Shown here one piece after another: positions 14,779 to 27,713 of a stretch of 64,000 nt of DNA. Position numbers and translations under genes: made by a program. Source of the stretch: Berberis thunbergii (lineage: Eukaryota > Streptophyta > Magnoliopsida > Ranunculales > Berberidaceae); assembly GCA_003290165.1 (NCBI GenBank), contig QNQO01009144.1, forward strand, positions 1 through 64,000, written 5' to 3'. Position 1 is the stretch's first letter. Every line of letters starts with the position of its first letter. The notes beneath the pieces are model-generated. The model searched no databases. It was not told where the DNA came from and saw only the letters and a list, made by a program, of their open reading frames with translations.

Positions 14779-15039
14779 TTAATGAAATAAATATAGCAAC
14801 TTCTTCTTCTTCTTGCAACCCCACCATCAATGGTTTCACTAGTATCTCGATATCTTCCCAATCTTTGTTCTCATTCTCTTTTTAATCTAAATTGAACTCC
14901 ATTTAATCAAATGCTACATATCAAATTTGATTTCAGTGTAGGTATGTGTTAAGTCTATCCATATGGGTCTTAAAAGAGCATATATAAGTAATCTAAGAAA
15001 CCTAGTCATATATTCTAATCTACCAAACAAATTATTTAT

Positions 15040-15730
15040 TGATGATACATAAAAACGGTTACACCTCGAAATTGTACACGTGTCATAATGATATCGAGGA
15101 ATTACAGACTCAAGCGTCAACCCAACACTGATCCAGTCCAAGTGGTTTTAAGCCCGGCCCAACTGCAGTCTGCCAGACGGACTTGAACTCTCACAACATG
15201 TTAGGCGCACACGTCTCACAACTATCCTCAATACCCGTAAGCCCTCTTCAGGCAAATATATTTCGAGGATCAGCTTCGGACGGGCAACTACAACTGCTCT
15301 CTGCTTCTAAATAGGAAGCAAACGTCATAATATCTTCCACACAGGGAAACTCCATTCTTCAGATTGCTTTTGGATTAGGAAATATATCTCGTGTATCTAA
15401 GAACACAGAGCTAACATGAAACTTCTTTCCTACAACACGATTCCTAATTAGGGAGGGACCTCCACGAAGATCTTCTTCCTAAACTACACTTACGATGGCT
15501 TGGTAGAACCAGAACTCCTTGCACTATAATTAAGACATGAGATTGGTAAGCTAAGGTACGCTACAAATTCCCTGTTATAGCATTACACCTTCCTCAGAGC
15601 CCTATCTGATTTTAGCATCAGAGTGCTATCAGCCACCCCAAGGTGGTCTGTGCCTCATGTGCTTTCACGTGCGTTACTTATGCAGGTCAGCATTACTTGG
15701 TCAAAGCAGGGAGGGGAAAAAACTGCATCA
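15040..15730 (+). repeat. 5' LTR of Tat-1
   Basis: Begins TGATGATACATAAAAACGG and ends AAACTGCATCA. Matches 24646-25304 with scattered substitutions and indels. TG...CA ends as expected. Confidence 0.9.
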
Positions 15731-15754
15731 GTTTGGCGTCGTTCATGGGGACAA
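15731..15754 (+). other. Primer binding site region of Tat-1
   Basis: GTTTGGCGTCGTTCATGGGG directly after the 5' LTR. It resembles the TGGCGCCGTTTGTGGGGA-type site seen after Tat-group LTRs, with a few changes. The tRNA identity is not certain. Confidence 0.55.
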
Positions 15755-15804
15755 CCTAGTTCTTAACTTTACACTAAGCGCCGACTCCTTTAAAAACCTA
15801 GAGA

Positions 15805-18800
15805 GATGGTGACCACCAGGTCACACAACAACAAAAAACTAAGGGACACATCTGAAGCTCAAATCGTCCCTATACCGCTTCTCTTGGCAGATCCTGTCAT
15901 GCACGGCAGCCAACTCACGTTCTCGCGCCAACGGCAACACCGTTGAACCCCGAGTCGGATGTACGGTCTCTTGAATCAATGAAGCGGAGCCCTGGCGAGA
16001 CGCTAGAGACGTATTTAACCCGTTTTAACAGCGGGTTGACCACCGTTCGCATATGCAACAACACAACGACCGTCTCAGCATTCATCAACAGGTTACAAAA
16101 GGAAAGTTTACAACCGTCTGACATTGGACCCTCCAGCAAGCATGGCAAACATGACAAAGGAAACACAAAACTTCATTGTTTTGGGAGAAAGACGGAGGGG
16201 AACCGAACCTGGGGAACCATCGATCAACAAAGTACATGTGCTTCATGGAGCACATTCTGAGTTCGAACTATCCAATAGGTCCAAAAAGGGGGCTCTACTA
16301 GTTACGAGGATTCAAGCGATACGTGGCGAGCAGCCGTCACAACGTGGTCGGAGGCAAAGCTCATCCGCGCCACTGGTATTTACGCAGGAGGATCTCCAGG
16401 GCATACAACTCCCGCATGACGACACCCTAGAGGTGAAAATTTCCCTGGCGGGCTGGGAGGTAAGAAGGTTTTTGGTTGATACTGGAAGTTCAATGAACGT
16501 CCCATTTTTCTGCACGCTCCGTAGCATGTAACTAGACGAAACAACATTAACCCCTGATAGTCGTCTAGTGATCGACTTCGGTGACGAAAAATAGCTCCCC
16601 ATGGGAAATATACAATTGACAATAACAACGAGAGAGCAACCGACACTTAAAACCTTGTTTCAAGAGTTCATAGTGATCGACAAGCCTTCAGCATACAATA
16701 CGGTTCTAGGAAGACCCTAGATACATCATATGGGAGTAGCGGTCTCCACCTTGCACCGGTGTCTCAAGTACCCTACAAACCAAACGGTCGATACATTGAT
16801 AGGAAATCAATTGGCGACCAGGGAATGCCAATACATGGTGACTTTGCCTTTCGGCAGTCCTCAACAAACAGCAAATCCAACGCCCAATACTACCCTCCGA
16901 ACTACCCGAAACACAGGAGAAGAACAACAAACGCCGGGTAACGAGGCAATAGTAAGCCCTCGAAGAAGGTCCAATGTCGGACAACCAGAGGAAGAAACCA
17001 TCACGGTCTACCTCGACAGCCCTCGAAACTACAAGGCCATTCAGATCGGTTCCCACCTAAGCAAGGTAGTGGCGAAGCAGCTGCAGCATAGCCAGGACAT
17101 CTTTGCCTGGACCATGCAGGATATGGTGGGGATCGATCCGTCGATAATCACTCATCACCTCGAGCTCGACCCCTCAAAGAAAATCGTCAGGTATAAGAAG
17201 AGGCCTGTGGCGCTCGAAAGGAGCGTGATCAGAAACTAATAGGTACAACATTTATTTGACGTGGACATGATCAAGGAAACCCAATACCCTGATTGGTTGG
17301 CAAACACCGTTCTCATAAAAAAGAAAACGGGAAGTGGAAAGTATGCGTAGACTACACTGACCTAAACAAAACATGCCCAAAGGACAACTTCCTACTCCTC
17401 CGCATCGATCAGATTGTAAACGCCACTTCGAGACACAACCTACTCAGCTTTATGGACGCCTATTCAGGCTACAATCAAATATTGATGCACCCCCAGATAA
17501 AAAAAAAATCTCTTTCGTAATGAAAAGATGAATATACTGCTATAGGGTAATTCCATCCGGCTTGAAGAATGCAGGAGCTACTTACCAACAATTGGTCAAC
17601 CGAATGTTCAAAGAGCAGATCGGTAGAAATATGGAAGTATACATCGACGACATGCTGGTCAAGAGCCTTCGCAACCCCGACCACATACGATATCTTGCCG
17701 AAGCATTCGACCAGCTCAGGAAATACCAGATGAAACTCAACCCACAAAAGTGCACGTTCGGAGTCGAGTCGGGGAAATTCATAGGCTACATAATGAACAA
17801 AAGAGGGATCGAAGTCGATCTAGAACATATTCAAACTCTTCTCGACATGAAATCCCCGATCAATATCAGAGACGTTTAGAGCCTGACTGGGAGAGTAGCA
17901 ACACTCAACAGATTTATGCCAAATTCGTCCGACAAATGCCTTCCATTATTCAGAATACTAAGAGGGAGCAAAGGATTCTCGTGGAACGAGGAATGCGAAC
18001 AAACCTTTCAGAACTTGAAAACATATATGGGGAGTCCAGAGCTACTTGCGAAGCCCGCGATAGGTGAAGCACTATACCTGTACTTGTTTGTTTCCAAACA
18101 CGCTGTCAGTTCAGCCCTTGTACGAGACGACCAAAGAACCCAGATGCCACTATACGACACCAGCAAAACCTTTGTAGAAATAGAAACACACTATTTAGAC
18201 CCGAAAAAGTTGGCTCTGGCACTGGTCGTATCCTCTAGAAAACTGAGGCCTTATTTTCAGGCCCACTCCATAATGGTCCTGACCAAACATTCACTCCGCT
18301 CGGTATTGCATAAACCTGAGCTGTCTGGCAGGATGGTGAAATGGTCGGTAGAGCTCGGGTAGTTCGACATAAGCTTCGTTCCAAGAACCGCCGTCAAAGC
18401 CTAGACGCTTGCAGATTTCATCGCTGAATTTACTGGCGGAGAAGAGCTGATGGTAGACTTTCAACCCTCAGAATCACATGTGCAAGCATGGACCATGTGC
18501 TGCGATGGATCTTCAACAGATAGGGTGAGCGGAGCAAGGATCACACTCCGCTCCCCCAATGGCTACACCCTCAAAAAGGCCATCAGATTCGACTCCTCCA
18601 CTTCAAATAACGATGCCGAATATGAAACACTCATGTCCGGCTTGAAGCTAACTTTCTGGATCGGCATAGATCACCTAACCGCATACAACGACTCAAGACT
18701 AGTGGTCAACCATGTCAAAGGAGATTTCAATAGCAAAGATCCCTGCATGATAGCCTACTGCAACAAGGTACTTGGCGTAATGGGCAAATTTTGAGAGCTT

Positions 18801-20146
18801 CCAACTCACACAGTACCCCCGAGATGATAACCAAAGAGCTGAAGAGCTAGCAAAAGAAGCGTCAGCCTCCAGTGGCCTCATCGAGTATCAAGAGAAGTCA
18901 AGCCTTGACGAGGATGAGCACATATATATATATGCGCGACGGAAGCACAACCAAATTGGATGACTCCGATACTAGAATATATAATGTCGAAACCCTACCG
19001 ATCGAGAAGGTCGAAGCACGAAGACTTAAAAATAGAGCAACAAGGTACACTCTCCTAAACGACAAGTTATTTAGGAGATCAGTGATAGGGCCCCTGTTCC
19101 GTTGCCTATCCCCTTCAGAGGCAAGACAAGTCTTGGGAACTATCCACAACGGTATTTGCGGAAATCACCCAGGCAGGAGAACGTCCCTTACCCACAAGGT
19201 CCTAATTCTAGGGTATTATTAGCCAACCATGCAGCGAGACGCCAAAGATACCCTCCGCAAGTGCAACAAATGTCAGAGGTTCGCGCCATATACCCATATG
19301 TCGGCCCAGCCTATGACTCCAATGACTAGTCCATGGCCGCTAGCACAATGGGGAATGGACATCATTGGGCTACTCCCGGCATTGGCTGGTAAACAATTCT
19401 TTCTTGTCACCGTCGACTTCTTCACCAAGTGGGTCAAGGCAAAACCCCTATCCAAAATAGGGGAGGTCCAGATCGAAAAAATTCATATGGGCTACCATCG
19501 TCTGCAGATTTGGCATCCCCAGAGTATTGGTCAGTGAAAACAAAACTCAGTTCGAATGTAGCAAGGTTAAAAAAATTGTGCAAAAGTCTGGGAGTCAAAC
19601 ACCACTTCTCCTCGCCAGGACACCCCAGGCCAACGACCAAGTGGATGTTACCAATCGGACGATCCTAAAGGCCATCAAGAGAGAAAACTTGATGCAACCA
19701 AAGGAAAATGGGTTCCAGAGCTACCAGGAATACTTTGGGCATATCAAACGACTAAAAGAATCCCTACTGAAGAGACACCCTTCGCCCTAGCATTCGGGTC
19801 AAAAGCTATGGTTTCAATAGAACTAGAGGTGTCAACCTTCCGGACGGAAGAGTTCAGACCAGAAGGTAACAATGACGCCTTATGCGTGGGACTAGACCTC
19901 CTTGACAAAAAACAAAATCTAGCTTCCACCAAGATAACCACCTACCAGCAGCGGATGGCGCAATACTTTAACAAGAAGGTCAAGCCACGCGAACTCAATG
20001 TGGGGGATTGGGTACTCAGAATAACCAAGCAGAACACCAAAGAAGCCGAAGCGGGAAAACTAAATCCGAATTGGGAAGGACCTTACAAGGTTGCCAAGGT
20101 TAATAGGCCAGGAACATACTGGTTGGAAGACGCAGATGGCGACTAG
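15805..20146 (+). pseudogene. Tat-1 gag-pol remnant
   Basis: Starts at an ATG (MVTTRSHNN) and is broken by many stops and shifts. Gag is mostly lost. Protease shows LVDTGSSMNV near 16475. Reverse transcriptase (17290-17880) shows VCVDYTDLNKTCPKDN and YIDDMLVKS. The Ty3 RNase H is at 17916-18362. A second, archaeal-type RNase H (CCDGSSTDRVSGA, NNDAEYETLMSGL) is at 18450-18794. Integrase (18900-20146) shows the HHCC finger (CNKCQRFAPYTHM) and catalytic core (MDIIGLLPALAGKQ, VDFFTKWVKAKPLSKIG). Domain order and the dual RNase H identify the Tat lineage. Not functional. Confidence 0.88.
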
Positions 20147-20284
20147 CTTAAATGACCATGGAATGTAGAACACCTAAACAAATATTATCAATAAAATATT
20201 TTGCTTTTACTAAAACTTCCACTGTCGTCTGTTACATCTCTCAACCAACCCAACTGTGACCAAACTTGAATTTGTCCCAGAAGC

Positions 20285-21960
20285 CTAATCTACTATGCAC
20301 GGGTAGCGATGGCTGAGGAAGTGGAGTCTAGTCAGCGCTTGTCTGCTGATGACGACGGCTCGCCAAGGGATCATTGCTCTTGATACAGACAACAAGTAAG
20401 CTTAGTCAGTTCGCGACTGATGACGACGACTTCTAGTGCCCAAAGCCTAATCCGCTCCGCGCGAGTAACGACAGTTGAGGAAGTGGGAGTCTAGTTAGCG
20501 CTTGTCCGCTGATGACAATGACTCGCCAAGGGATTATTGTTCTCAATACAGAGAATGATTGCCGAACTTACTAGGTTAGCTTAGTCAGTTCGCAACTGAT
20601 GACAATGGCTTATGGTGCCCAAAGCTTAATCCGCTTCGTGTGAATCACAATGGCTGAGGAAGTGGGAGTCTAGTCAGCGCTTGCCCGCAAATGATGATGA
20701 CTCGCCCAGAGATCATTGCTTCCGATATAGACAAAAATCGTCAAACTTACCAGGTAAGATTAGTCAGTTTGCGACTGATGACGATGACTTCTGGTGCCCA
20801 AAGCCTAATCAGCTCCGCACGGGTCACGAGGGCTAAAGACGTGGGAGTCTAGTCAGTGTTTGTCCGCTGATGGTGACGACTCACCAAAGGATCATTGCTC
20901 TCGATACAGACAATGATCGCCGAACTTACTAGGTAAGCTTAGTCAGTTCGCGACTGATGACGACGACTTCTGATGCCCAAAGCCTAATCCGTTCCAGCGG
21001 GTCAAGACGGCTGAGGAAGTGGGAGTCTATTCAATGCTTGTCCACTGATGACGATGAATCGCCAATGGATCATTGCTATCAATATAGACAATGATCGCCA
21101 AACTTACCAGGTAAGCTTAGTCAGTTCGCGGCTAATGACGATGACTTTTGGTGCCTAAAACTTAATCCGCTCCGCGCGGGTCACGACGGCTGAGGAAGTG
21201 GGAGTCTAGTTAGCACTTGTCTGCTGATGATGACAACTTGCCAAGGGATCATTGCTCTCGATACAAACAATGATCGCCGAACTTACCAAGTAAGCTTAGT
21301 CAGTTCGCGACTGATGACGACGACTTCTAGTGCCCAAAGCCTAATCCGCTCCGCGCAGGTCACGATGGCTGAGGAAGTGGGAGTCTAGTTAGCGTTTATC
21401 AGCTGATGAAGACGACTAGCCAAGGGATCATTGCTATCAATACAGATAATGATTGCCGAACTTACCAGGTAAGCTTAGTTAGTTTGCGACTGATGACGAC
21501 GACTTCTAGTGCCCAAAGCCTAATCTGCTTCGCGTGGGTCACGACGGCTGAGGAAATGGGAGTCTAGTCAGCGCTTGTCCGCTGATGACGATGACTCGCC
21601 AATGGATCATTGCTCTCAATACATACAATGATCGCTGAACTCACCAGGTAATCTTAGTCAGTCCGCGACTAATGACCACAACTTCTGGTGCCCATAGCCT
21701 AATTCGCTCCACGCGGGTCACAATGGCTGAGGAAGTGGGAGTCTAATCAGCGTTTGTCTACTGATGACGACGACTCGCCAAGGGATCATGGCTTTCAATA
21801 TAGACAATGATCATCAAACTTATCAGGTAAGCTTAATTGGTTCGTGACTGATGACAACAACTTTTGGTACACCAAGCCTAATCCGCCATGTGCGGGTCAC
21901 GACGGTCGAACAAATGGAACCAGAAGTCAGCGCTAGTCCGCCAACACTGAAGGAGTCATT
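20285..21960 (+). repeat. Tandem array, about 179-bp unit, nine copies
   Basis: The marker GGCTGAGGAAGTGGGAGTCT recurs near 20311, 20473, 20651, 20831, 21008, 21187, 21366, 21545 and 21724, about 179 bp apart, with a diverged partial unit after 21895. Each unit also contains GATCATTGCTCTCGATACAG and GTAAGCTTAGTCAGTTCGC. The array lies between integrase and the antisense ORF, the usual position of 3' tandem repeats in Tat/Ogre elements. The homologous array of Tat-2 is at 52020-53290 in inverted orientation. Confidence 0.92.
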
Positions 21961-22203
21961 ACAGACAATGATTGAGGGAATCTGGTCAACCCCTGGTTAA
22001 CAACGATTTCCGCTGGTTAACCCCTAATCTGTCACAATAGCAATATAGTTTGACCGAAGAAGATATGCATTTCACCTTGCAGTACAAACTCTACGGTCTA
22101 CAAAGCAACCAAAGTAAATACAACAATACATGGCAAAAACAACACTTTCATTCAAAAAATATGTTTATATAACATCTGCCCAGGAAAAGACATTACAATC
22201 AAT

Positions 22204-24399
22204 CTAAGAAGAAACATCATCCTCATCTGTTAGCCTCGCAGTACCAGAGCCCTCCCCTCGATTGATCGACCCAAAAACAACCCTCATATAATGGAGAAAG
22301 TCCGGATCGATATCGGGGTGCTATCTTCTAATCAGTTCCAAGAGCTTTAGTCTGCCCCGAATGACCTCAGACGAGATCATCAGCCTCCTGCCAGACACGT
22401 CAAAGTACATCGTGCCCAACAATGCCTCATAGTGCGAGTGCTCCTACGCCATCAACCGCTTCACCTCCAGAGCACGACAGAGCTCTTCGTCAACTGCGAC
22501 CTCCAACTGCTTCCTTTCAAAGACCCTTTCTGTTTTCGCTCGCTTTCTTTCGGCTTCCCGAGCCTCTCATTCAGAAGATCGCTTGTCCACAGCCGCATCC
22601 AAGCGCTCTAGTTCATCCTGGTCCGCCTCAGTTTAGCATGGGTTGACGTCAAATCGAACTCGGTAGCCCTCAGTCGAGCCTTCACATCAACAACTGCTGC
22701 ATCAATAACGATGGTCGTGGCCTCACCCTCGTGGTTCGCGATAGTGCCAGAACCTTCCGTCCGATAGAGGGCATCCGAATACGACATCTGCAGATCAGCG
22801 AAGGCCTTCTCCAAAGCAAGGACCCTCTCACATGCTTCAGGGTGCAGCAAAACAGGACCGTACGACTCTGGGGCTCAAGTACTAAGGGGAGAAGCCGCTC
22901 TAACAAAAGTCTGCCTCTTCCTCGGGACTACAATCGGAGGTACATTTTTCTCCAATTCAGCAAGCTAGGCTTTTCTTCCTCATACGACGAGCATCAATCC
23001 CTCAGCCTGTGAACAATGTTCTAAAAAGCGCTGGGCGGGGGAGAGCAGGTGCCTAGGTGGCACCAAGGCAGTCTTAGGTTTTGTATTATAACTTTAATTA
23101 TTTGCAAAAGTTAAGCATAATACCTTATCAATTACATCCAATTTAAAGTCAAGATTCATTTGCAAAATTTAAAAACATGAAAAATTAACAATCATGAACA
23201 AAATTTATTAAAACTCAAATGACTGAAGTTGGTCATGATGGGTACTTTATATAAAATTGAATTTGTGGACAACTGTCCAAACCTACTTTTTTATTTTTCT
23301 TCAAATTGCATGAATAACCTCTTTCATGTTTGATACATTAGTAAAATTGGTACCGGCAGATCCTTTGAAAATTCCATTAAGTAATCATCCTTTGCTACAA
23401 TTAGACATATAAACAATTAAATAGTTTATTTCTAAAAAGAGGAAAGAAAAATAAAATAAGAACACAATCAGCCTTATTAAAATAAAAATAAAAATCGCCT
23501 AGACCGCCCAGACCCGCCCAAACTGCCCAGAAACCGCACAACCATTAATCTGGGCGGTTTTCTACCTTCTAACGCCTAGGTCGATTTTTAGAACACTGCC
23601 TATGAACCTGACACGAGGTGAGCACCATAAGAGCACGGCAACAACCCGCTACGTGTGACATTGTCTGGCATTACAACCTCCTCAACAGAAATCAAAGGGA
23701 GATCAAGAAACTCCTTGTCTATCCGCATCTCTTCCTTGCTAAGAGACGGAATAACAAACTTCCCTGAAACAAATACACAATATCAGAACCCAGGTTGCAG
23801 AAGGAACACACGAAGATATGCATGTACCAACGACCAAGGGACTCACCGAGGTCAAACTAAAAGTATCAAAACACTCTGCGACTCCCGAGCTTGAAGCAAC
23901 CAGAATCCACCGAAGCCAAGAACCATTGTTTCTCCCAAGATTCGGTGTTGTTCATCGTCTATCACAGACAAAAAGGACAAGTCAACATACAAATACCTCT
24001 AGAATCCAGCTGAGCATTGGTCAAGTAATGAATCACTAGCGAATTCAAGCGAAGACCAGCGTTATGAGCCCTCAGGAGAATTGCAAGAAATATCTTGAAC
24101 CTGTTCGGCGCCATTTGAGCGACAGACATGCGAAAATGGGTAAAGAAGCATCATACGTCATTTGGCACCGGAAACCAGAGCCCAAACTCAAACATACCTC
24201 AGTGCATGCCTATAAACCCATGAAGAGGCACAGTCGGATCTAAAACTCCAAACGTAGGAACAATTTGCAAATCTCCAGGGATACGGTACAGACTACGGAG
24301 CTTGATCAACTCAGTTTCGTCAACCAAGCTACCATCTTAGAAATTCATGCAGGCAAGGGATAACGGATCCTTGGAAGGAAGTTTAACGTTGTCAGCCAT
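22204..24399 (-). pseudogene. Tat-1 antisense ORF (Transposase_28-like)
   Basis: Reads opposite to pol from an ATG at 24399 (MADNVKLPSKDPLSLACMNF) with stops; recognisable blocks are LRSLYRIPGDLQIVPTFG and MAPNRFKIFLAILLRAHNAG. The C-terminal part (22608-22850) looks helical and coiled-coil-like. It ends at a stop near 22204 after GEGSGTARLTDEDDVSS. This matches the putative gypsy-type transposon protein (Pfam Transposase_28 group) carried antisense by Tat elements; its function is unknown. A homologue in Tat-2 begins MAANVELTPTQEL at 50902. Interrupted by a MITE at 23014-23598. Confidence 0.8.
23014..23598. mobile_element. hAT-type MITE nested in Tat-1 antisense ORF
   Basis: 585 bp; left end CAATGTTCTAAAAAGCG, right end reverse complement CAGTGTTCTAAAAATCG. 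An 8-bp duplication flanks it (CCTGTGAA at 23006, CCTATGAA at 23599, one mismatch). CAG-type ends with 8-bp duplications indicate hAT. Subterminal CCTAGG and GCCCAG motifs recur at both ends. No coding sequence. Confidence 0.8.
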
Positions 24400-24631
24400 T
24401 GGAAAGGAAAACAAGTACTATGGTTCTAAAAGGTAACGCAGATAACAATAAGGAAATCTTTTTCAGAGCAGTAAATATTTATAAGGGAGGCAAACCGAAC
24501 TTTCTCTCATCGAGCAGTCATGTACCCATAAAATGTCATGTGTCGCTTGAAACCAACACGTCAAGTCCAATCATCATGACAGTATAATTGTTTTTTCAAA
24601 GAGTCAGTGGACTGACTTAACACCCCACTAA

Positions 24632-24645
24632 CTCGGGGGAGTAGC
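24632..24645 (+). other. Polypurine tract of Tat-1
   Basis: CTCGGGGGAGTAGC ends directly at the 3' LTR start, the position where plus-strand priming occurs. Confidence 0.7.
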
Positions 24646-25304
24646 TGATGATACATAAAAACGGTCACACCCCGGAGCCGTACATGTGTCATGATGATCT
24701 TGAGGAATTACAGCCTCAAGCGTCAGCCCAACACCGATCCGTCCCAAGCAGTTCTAAGCCTACTCAACTGCAGTCCGCCAGGCGGACTCGAACTCTCATA
24801 ATATGCTCACGTCTCATAGCTATCCTCAATAGTTGTAAGCCCTCTTCAGGTAAGTATCTCGAGGATCAGCTTCGAACGGGCAACTACAGTTGCTATTTGC
24901 TTCTAACTAGGAAGCAAATGCCAGAGTATCTTCCACACAAGGAAACTCCTTTCTACGGAATCCTCTTGGATTGAGAATTATCTCCCGCGTATCTTGGAGT
25001 CAAGAGCTAACATGAAACTTCCCTCTTACAACACGACTCCTAATTAGGGAGGGGTCTCCTTCCTAAACTACTCCTACGATGGCCTAGTAGAACCATGACT
25101 CCTTGCACTATAAATAAAACATGAGGTTGGTAACCTAAGGTACACTACAAATTCCCTGTTACATCATTACACATTCCTTATACCCATGTCTGACTTTAGC
25201 ATCGGAGTGTCATCGACCATCCCACGGTGGTCTGTGGCTCTTGTGCGTTGCTTGTGCAGGTCAGCAAGACTAGGTCAAAGTAGGGAGCAGAAAAAACTGC
25301 ATCA
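24646..25304 (+). repeat. 3' LTR of Tat-1
   Basis: Begins TGATGATACATAAAAACGG and ends AAACTGCATCA, as the 5' LTR does. It is 32 bp shorter through small deletions. Confidence 0.9.
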
Positions 25305-25739
25305 CTTATGATGATCTCGACATTGCAATTGAATCCTTGAACTTTTGGTTGTTTTTATTTTATTTTATTTACGTTGAGATTCAAATAACACATCGGGATG
25401 GGAAATCAAGTAGCTCTATCTGAAAACAATGAGGATATTACTCTACTTTAAACAACAATTCTAGCCAGCCTTACTTGCTGGCCTGGAGCATGCCTGGATG
25501 CTCTGGGCACGTGCTTGGTCAAAGAAAGCAAACAGATCTCCTTCCCCATCTCATTTTTTTCCTTTTCTCAACCAAGAGTCCCCATTTCTCGACAATGAGT
25601 TCGTTTTTCTCGACAAAGATCTCAAGCCATAAATCTCAAGCATCGCCCATTTCTGCAAAAAACCCTAACCAAGAGTCCCTATTTTTTGCAACTTCTCAAC
25701 CAAGAGTCCCCTTCTCCTTCCCCATCTCGTTTTCCTCAA

Positions 25740-27713
25740 AATAGGGATATTTTTCCTCAGTGCGTCCCCATCTTGACCAACAGTGTTGCACGTGTTCCTT
25801 TTTCTTCTTCCTTGGCCAAGCAAAGCAATGTAAATGTACAAACTCAGATATGAGAAAACCCAGTCAAAATCCTTTTTTTCACCAGACTTCACATTCACCT
25901 TCTTTATTTTTCTAAGCAAACCCTTTTGTTCTCTTTATTTTCTAAGCAAACTCAGGTAAAGGTATGTTGTTTTTCGGGTGAACTCAATTTGGGTTAATCA
26001 ATGTTACAATTGTATTTTTTCCACTCATTTCATGACCATTTTGGGTTAATCGATGTTACAATATATGGATTGATTTAGTTTGTTTTGATTGGAGCAGAGC
26101 TTGGGATGTTTTCATTTTTTTTTTTTAGGGTTTTGATACTCTTTTTTCAGGGGTTGGGGTGTTTTTATTCTCATGTATTTTGAATCCAATCGATTCAATT
26201 CATTATATTTGTAGTACCCAATCCATCCATTGATTCAAAGTATTGATTGGGTGTTTACATTTTCGATTTTCAAAGTTTAATGTGTTTTATACATTTGATT
26301 TTCAAAGTTTGGGGTGTTTTGTATCCAATCAATTCAGTAGTTTAGTATGACCCACTCGATTGGATTAAGCAAGGTAAGGTAAAGATCGATACCCCATTTT
26401 TTGATTTTAGAATTTTAGGGTGTTTTAATTTTCTATTTTCATTTTTTTTGGGGCTGTTTTGGTTGACCTAACATATCCAACAATCTATTTTCAATGTGTT
26501 TGTTGATTATTTTGCTATTTTGATTGGGCTACATTATGCTGTTACAGGACTTCAATCAATACTATTGATTAGTAGAAGTAGATTAAGCGACTGATTTGGC
26601 AATCGACAGGGGTAACAATCAATTTTTCAAAAAAAAAAAAAAAATCCTATTCTTTTGTTTAAAGTACCTCTGATTGGTTTCAAATTCTGCTTATACAGGT
26701 GTTCAAATTATGCTTATACAAGAACATCTTCTGGCAAAATTCATCTTCATTGTTTGCTTTGCTTTGCTTTTCTAATTTTATTTAAAATGCAGGAGTGGCA
26801 TTCAAAGCATACGTTGTGTATTGAGGCCGTAAACCGAGAGTATACCTGAACTGGCCATGATGTTTATCTTAAGCATCAGGGTATATGGGTGCTTTGTATT
26901 AAGGGTTTACGTCAGCTGCCGAAGCATATGAGGTATATGACTTGTGGGTTCGCTCAAAAGAGGCAAGAAAAGACAGCGAGGCAGAAAATAACAATGAAGA
27001 TGTGAAAGTTAACGATCTAACAGTCAAGCCTAAGAAAATAATGATCGAAAAAATGACACCCAAGGGAACAATGATCCTTCGGCTTTTACAAGGGAATTGA
27101 TCAACACTTTATTAGTAGTAATTATTATGATGTGTAATGTGAAGCTATTGGGAGAATGATGTGTAATGTGAAGCTATTTAAATATGTAATTGTCAAGATA
27201 TTTGGTTTTGCTCAATGAATACTCTATTTTGCTCAATGAATACTTTGTCAAGCTATTTGGTTTTGCAAATTCATATTGCTGCATATGTGAAGTTTTATTT
27301 TGTACATTTATAATAGTGTCAAAGTTCGATGCTCAGTTTATTTTCACAACTTTTTTGATTATATTTTCTAGCGGGTGGTTTTCAGAGAAATCACTCTGTA
27401 GGAAGTATGAAAGGCCGGACTGTGTAGTAGGAGATTATAAATGTTGGTTTGGGGTTGATTCTTACAATATATGGTGGACTATTGGAATTAGAAAGGAATA
27501 TGAGGGATTTCTTTTGGGGAGCTATGGTCAATTGAATCAATATGCTTTCAAATTGATCCAGGTCATAACAATACGGTCAATTGAATCAATTTACTGAAAA
27601 ACAATACGCTTTCAAATTGAATCAGGTCATAACAATTACATTAAAATTGATCCAAGCATAGCATATAAATAGAGCATCTGACAGTAAAATTTTCATGAAA
27701 ATTTCTACTTGAT
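25740..27713. other. MULE interior, no gene recognised
   Basis: AT-rich sequence with a homopolymer A run near 26628. An intronic look (pyrimidine stretches, long T runs) suggests leader or captured non-coding sequence. Several short ORFs (such as 27190-27597) have no recognisable domain. Confidence 0.4.

Larger units (their letters stand above)
15040..25304 (+). mobile_element. Tat-1: decayed Tat-lineage Ty3 LTR retrotransposon
   Basis: 10.3 kb element with LTRs 15040-15730 and 24646-25304, flanked by TTTAT and CTTAT (imperfect TSD). Order: 5' LTR, PBS, gag remnant, protease, RT, RNase H, second RNase H, integrase, tandem array, antisense ORF, polypurine tract, 3' LTR. The second RNase H, the antisense ORF and the 3' array are hallmarks of the Tat/Ogre group. 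LTRs differ by many substitutions and indels and the pol frame has many stops, so it is old and inactive. A hAT-type MITE is nested at 23014-23598. Confidence 0.9.

Noticed and set aside
20285..21960. CRISPR-like array
   Set aside because: Whole 179-bp units repeat without unique spacers, inside a retrotransposon in a plant genome.
25555..25745. Short Ser-rich secreted protein gene at the MULE left end
   Set aside because: The ORF lies in the terminal inverted repeat (its complement recurs at 29630-29720) and has no conserved domain.
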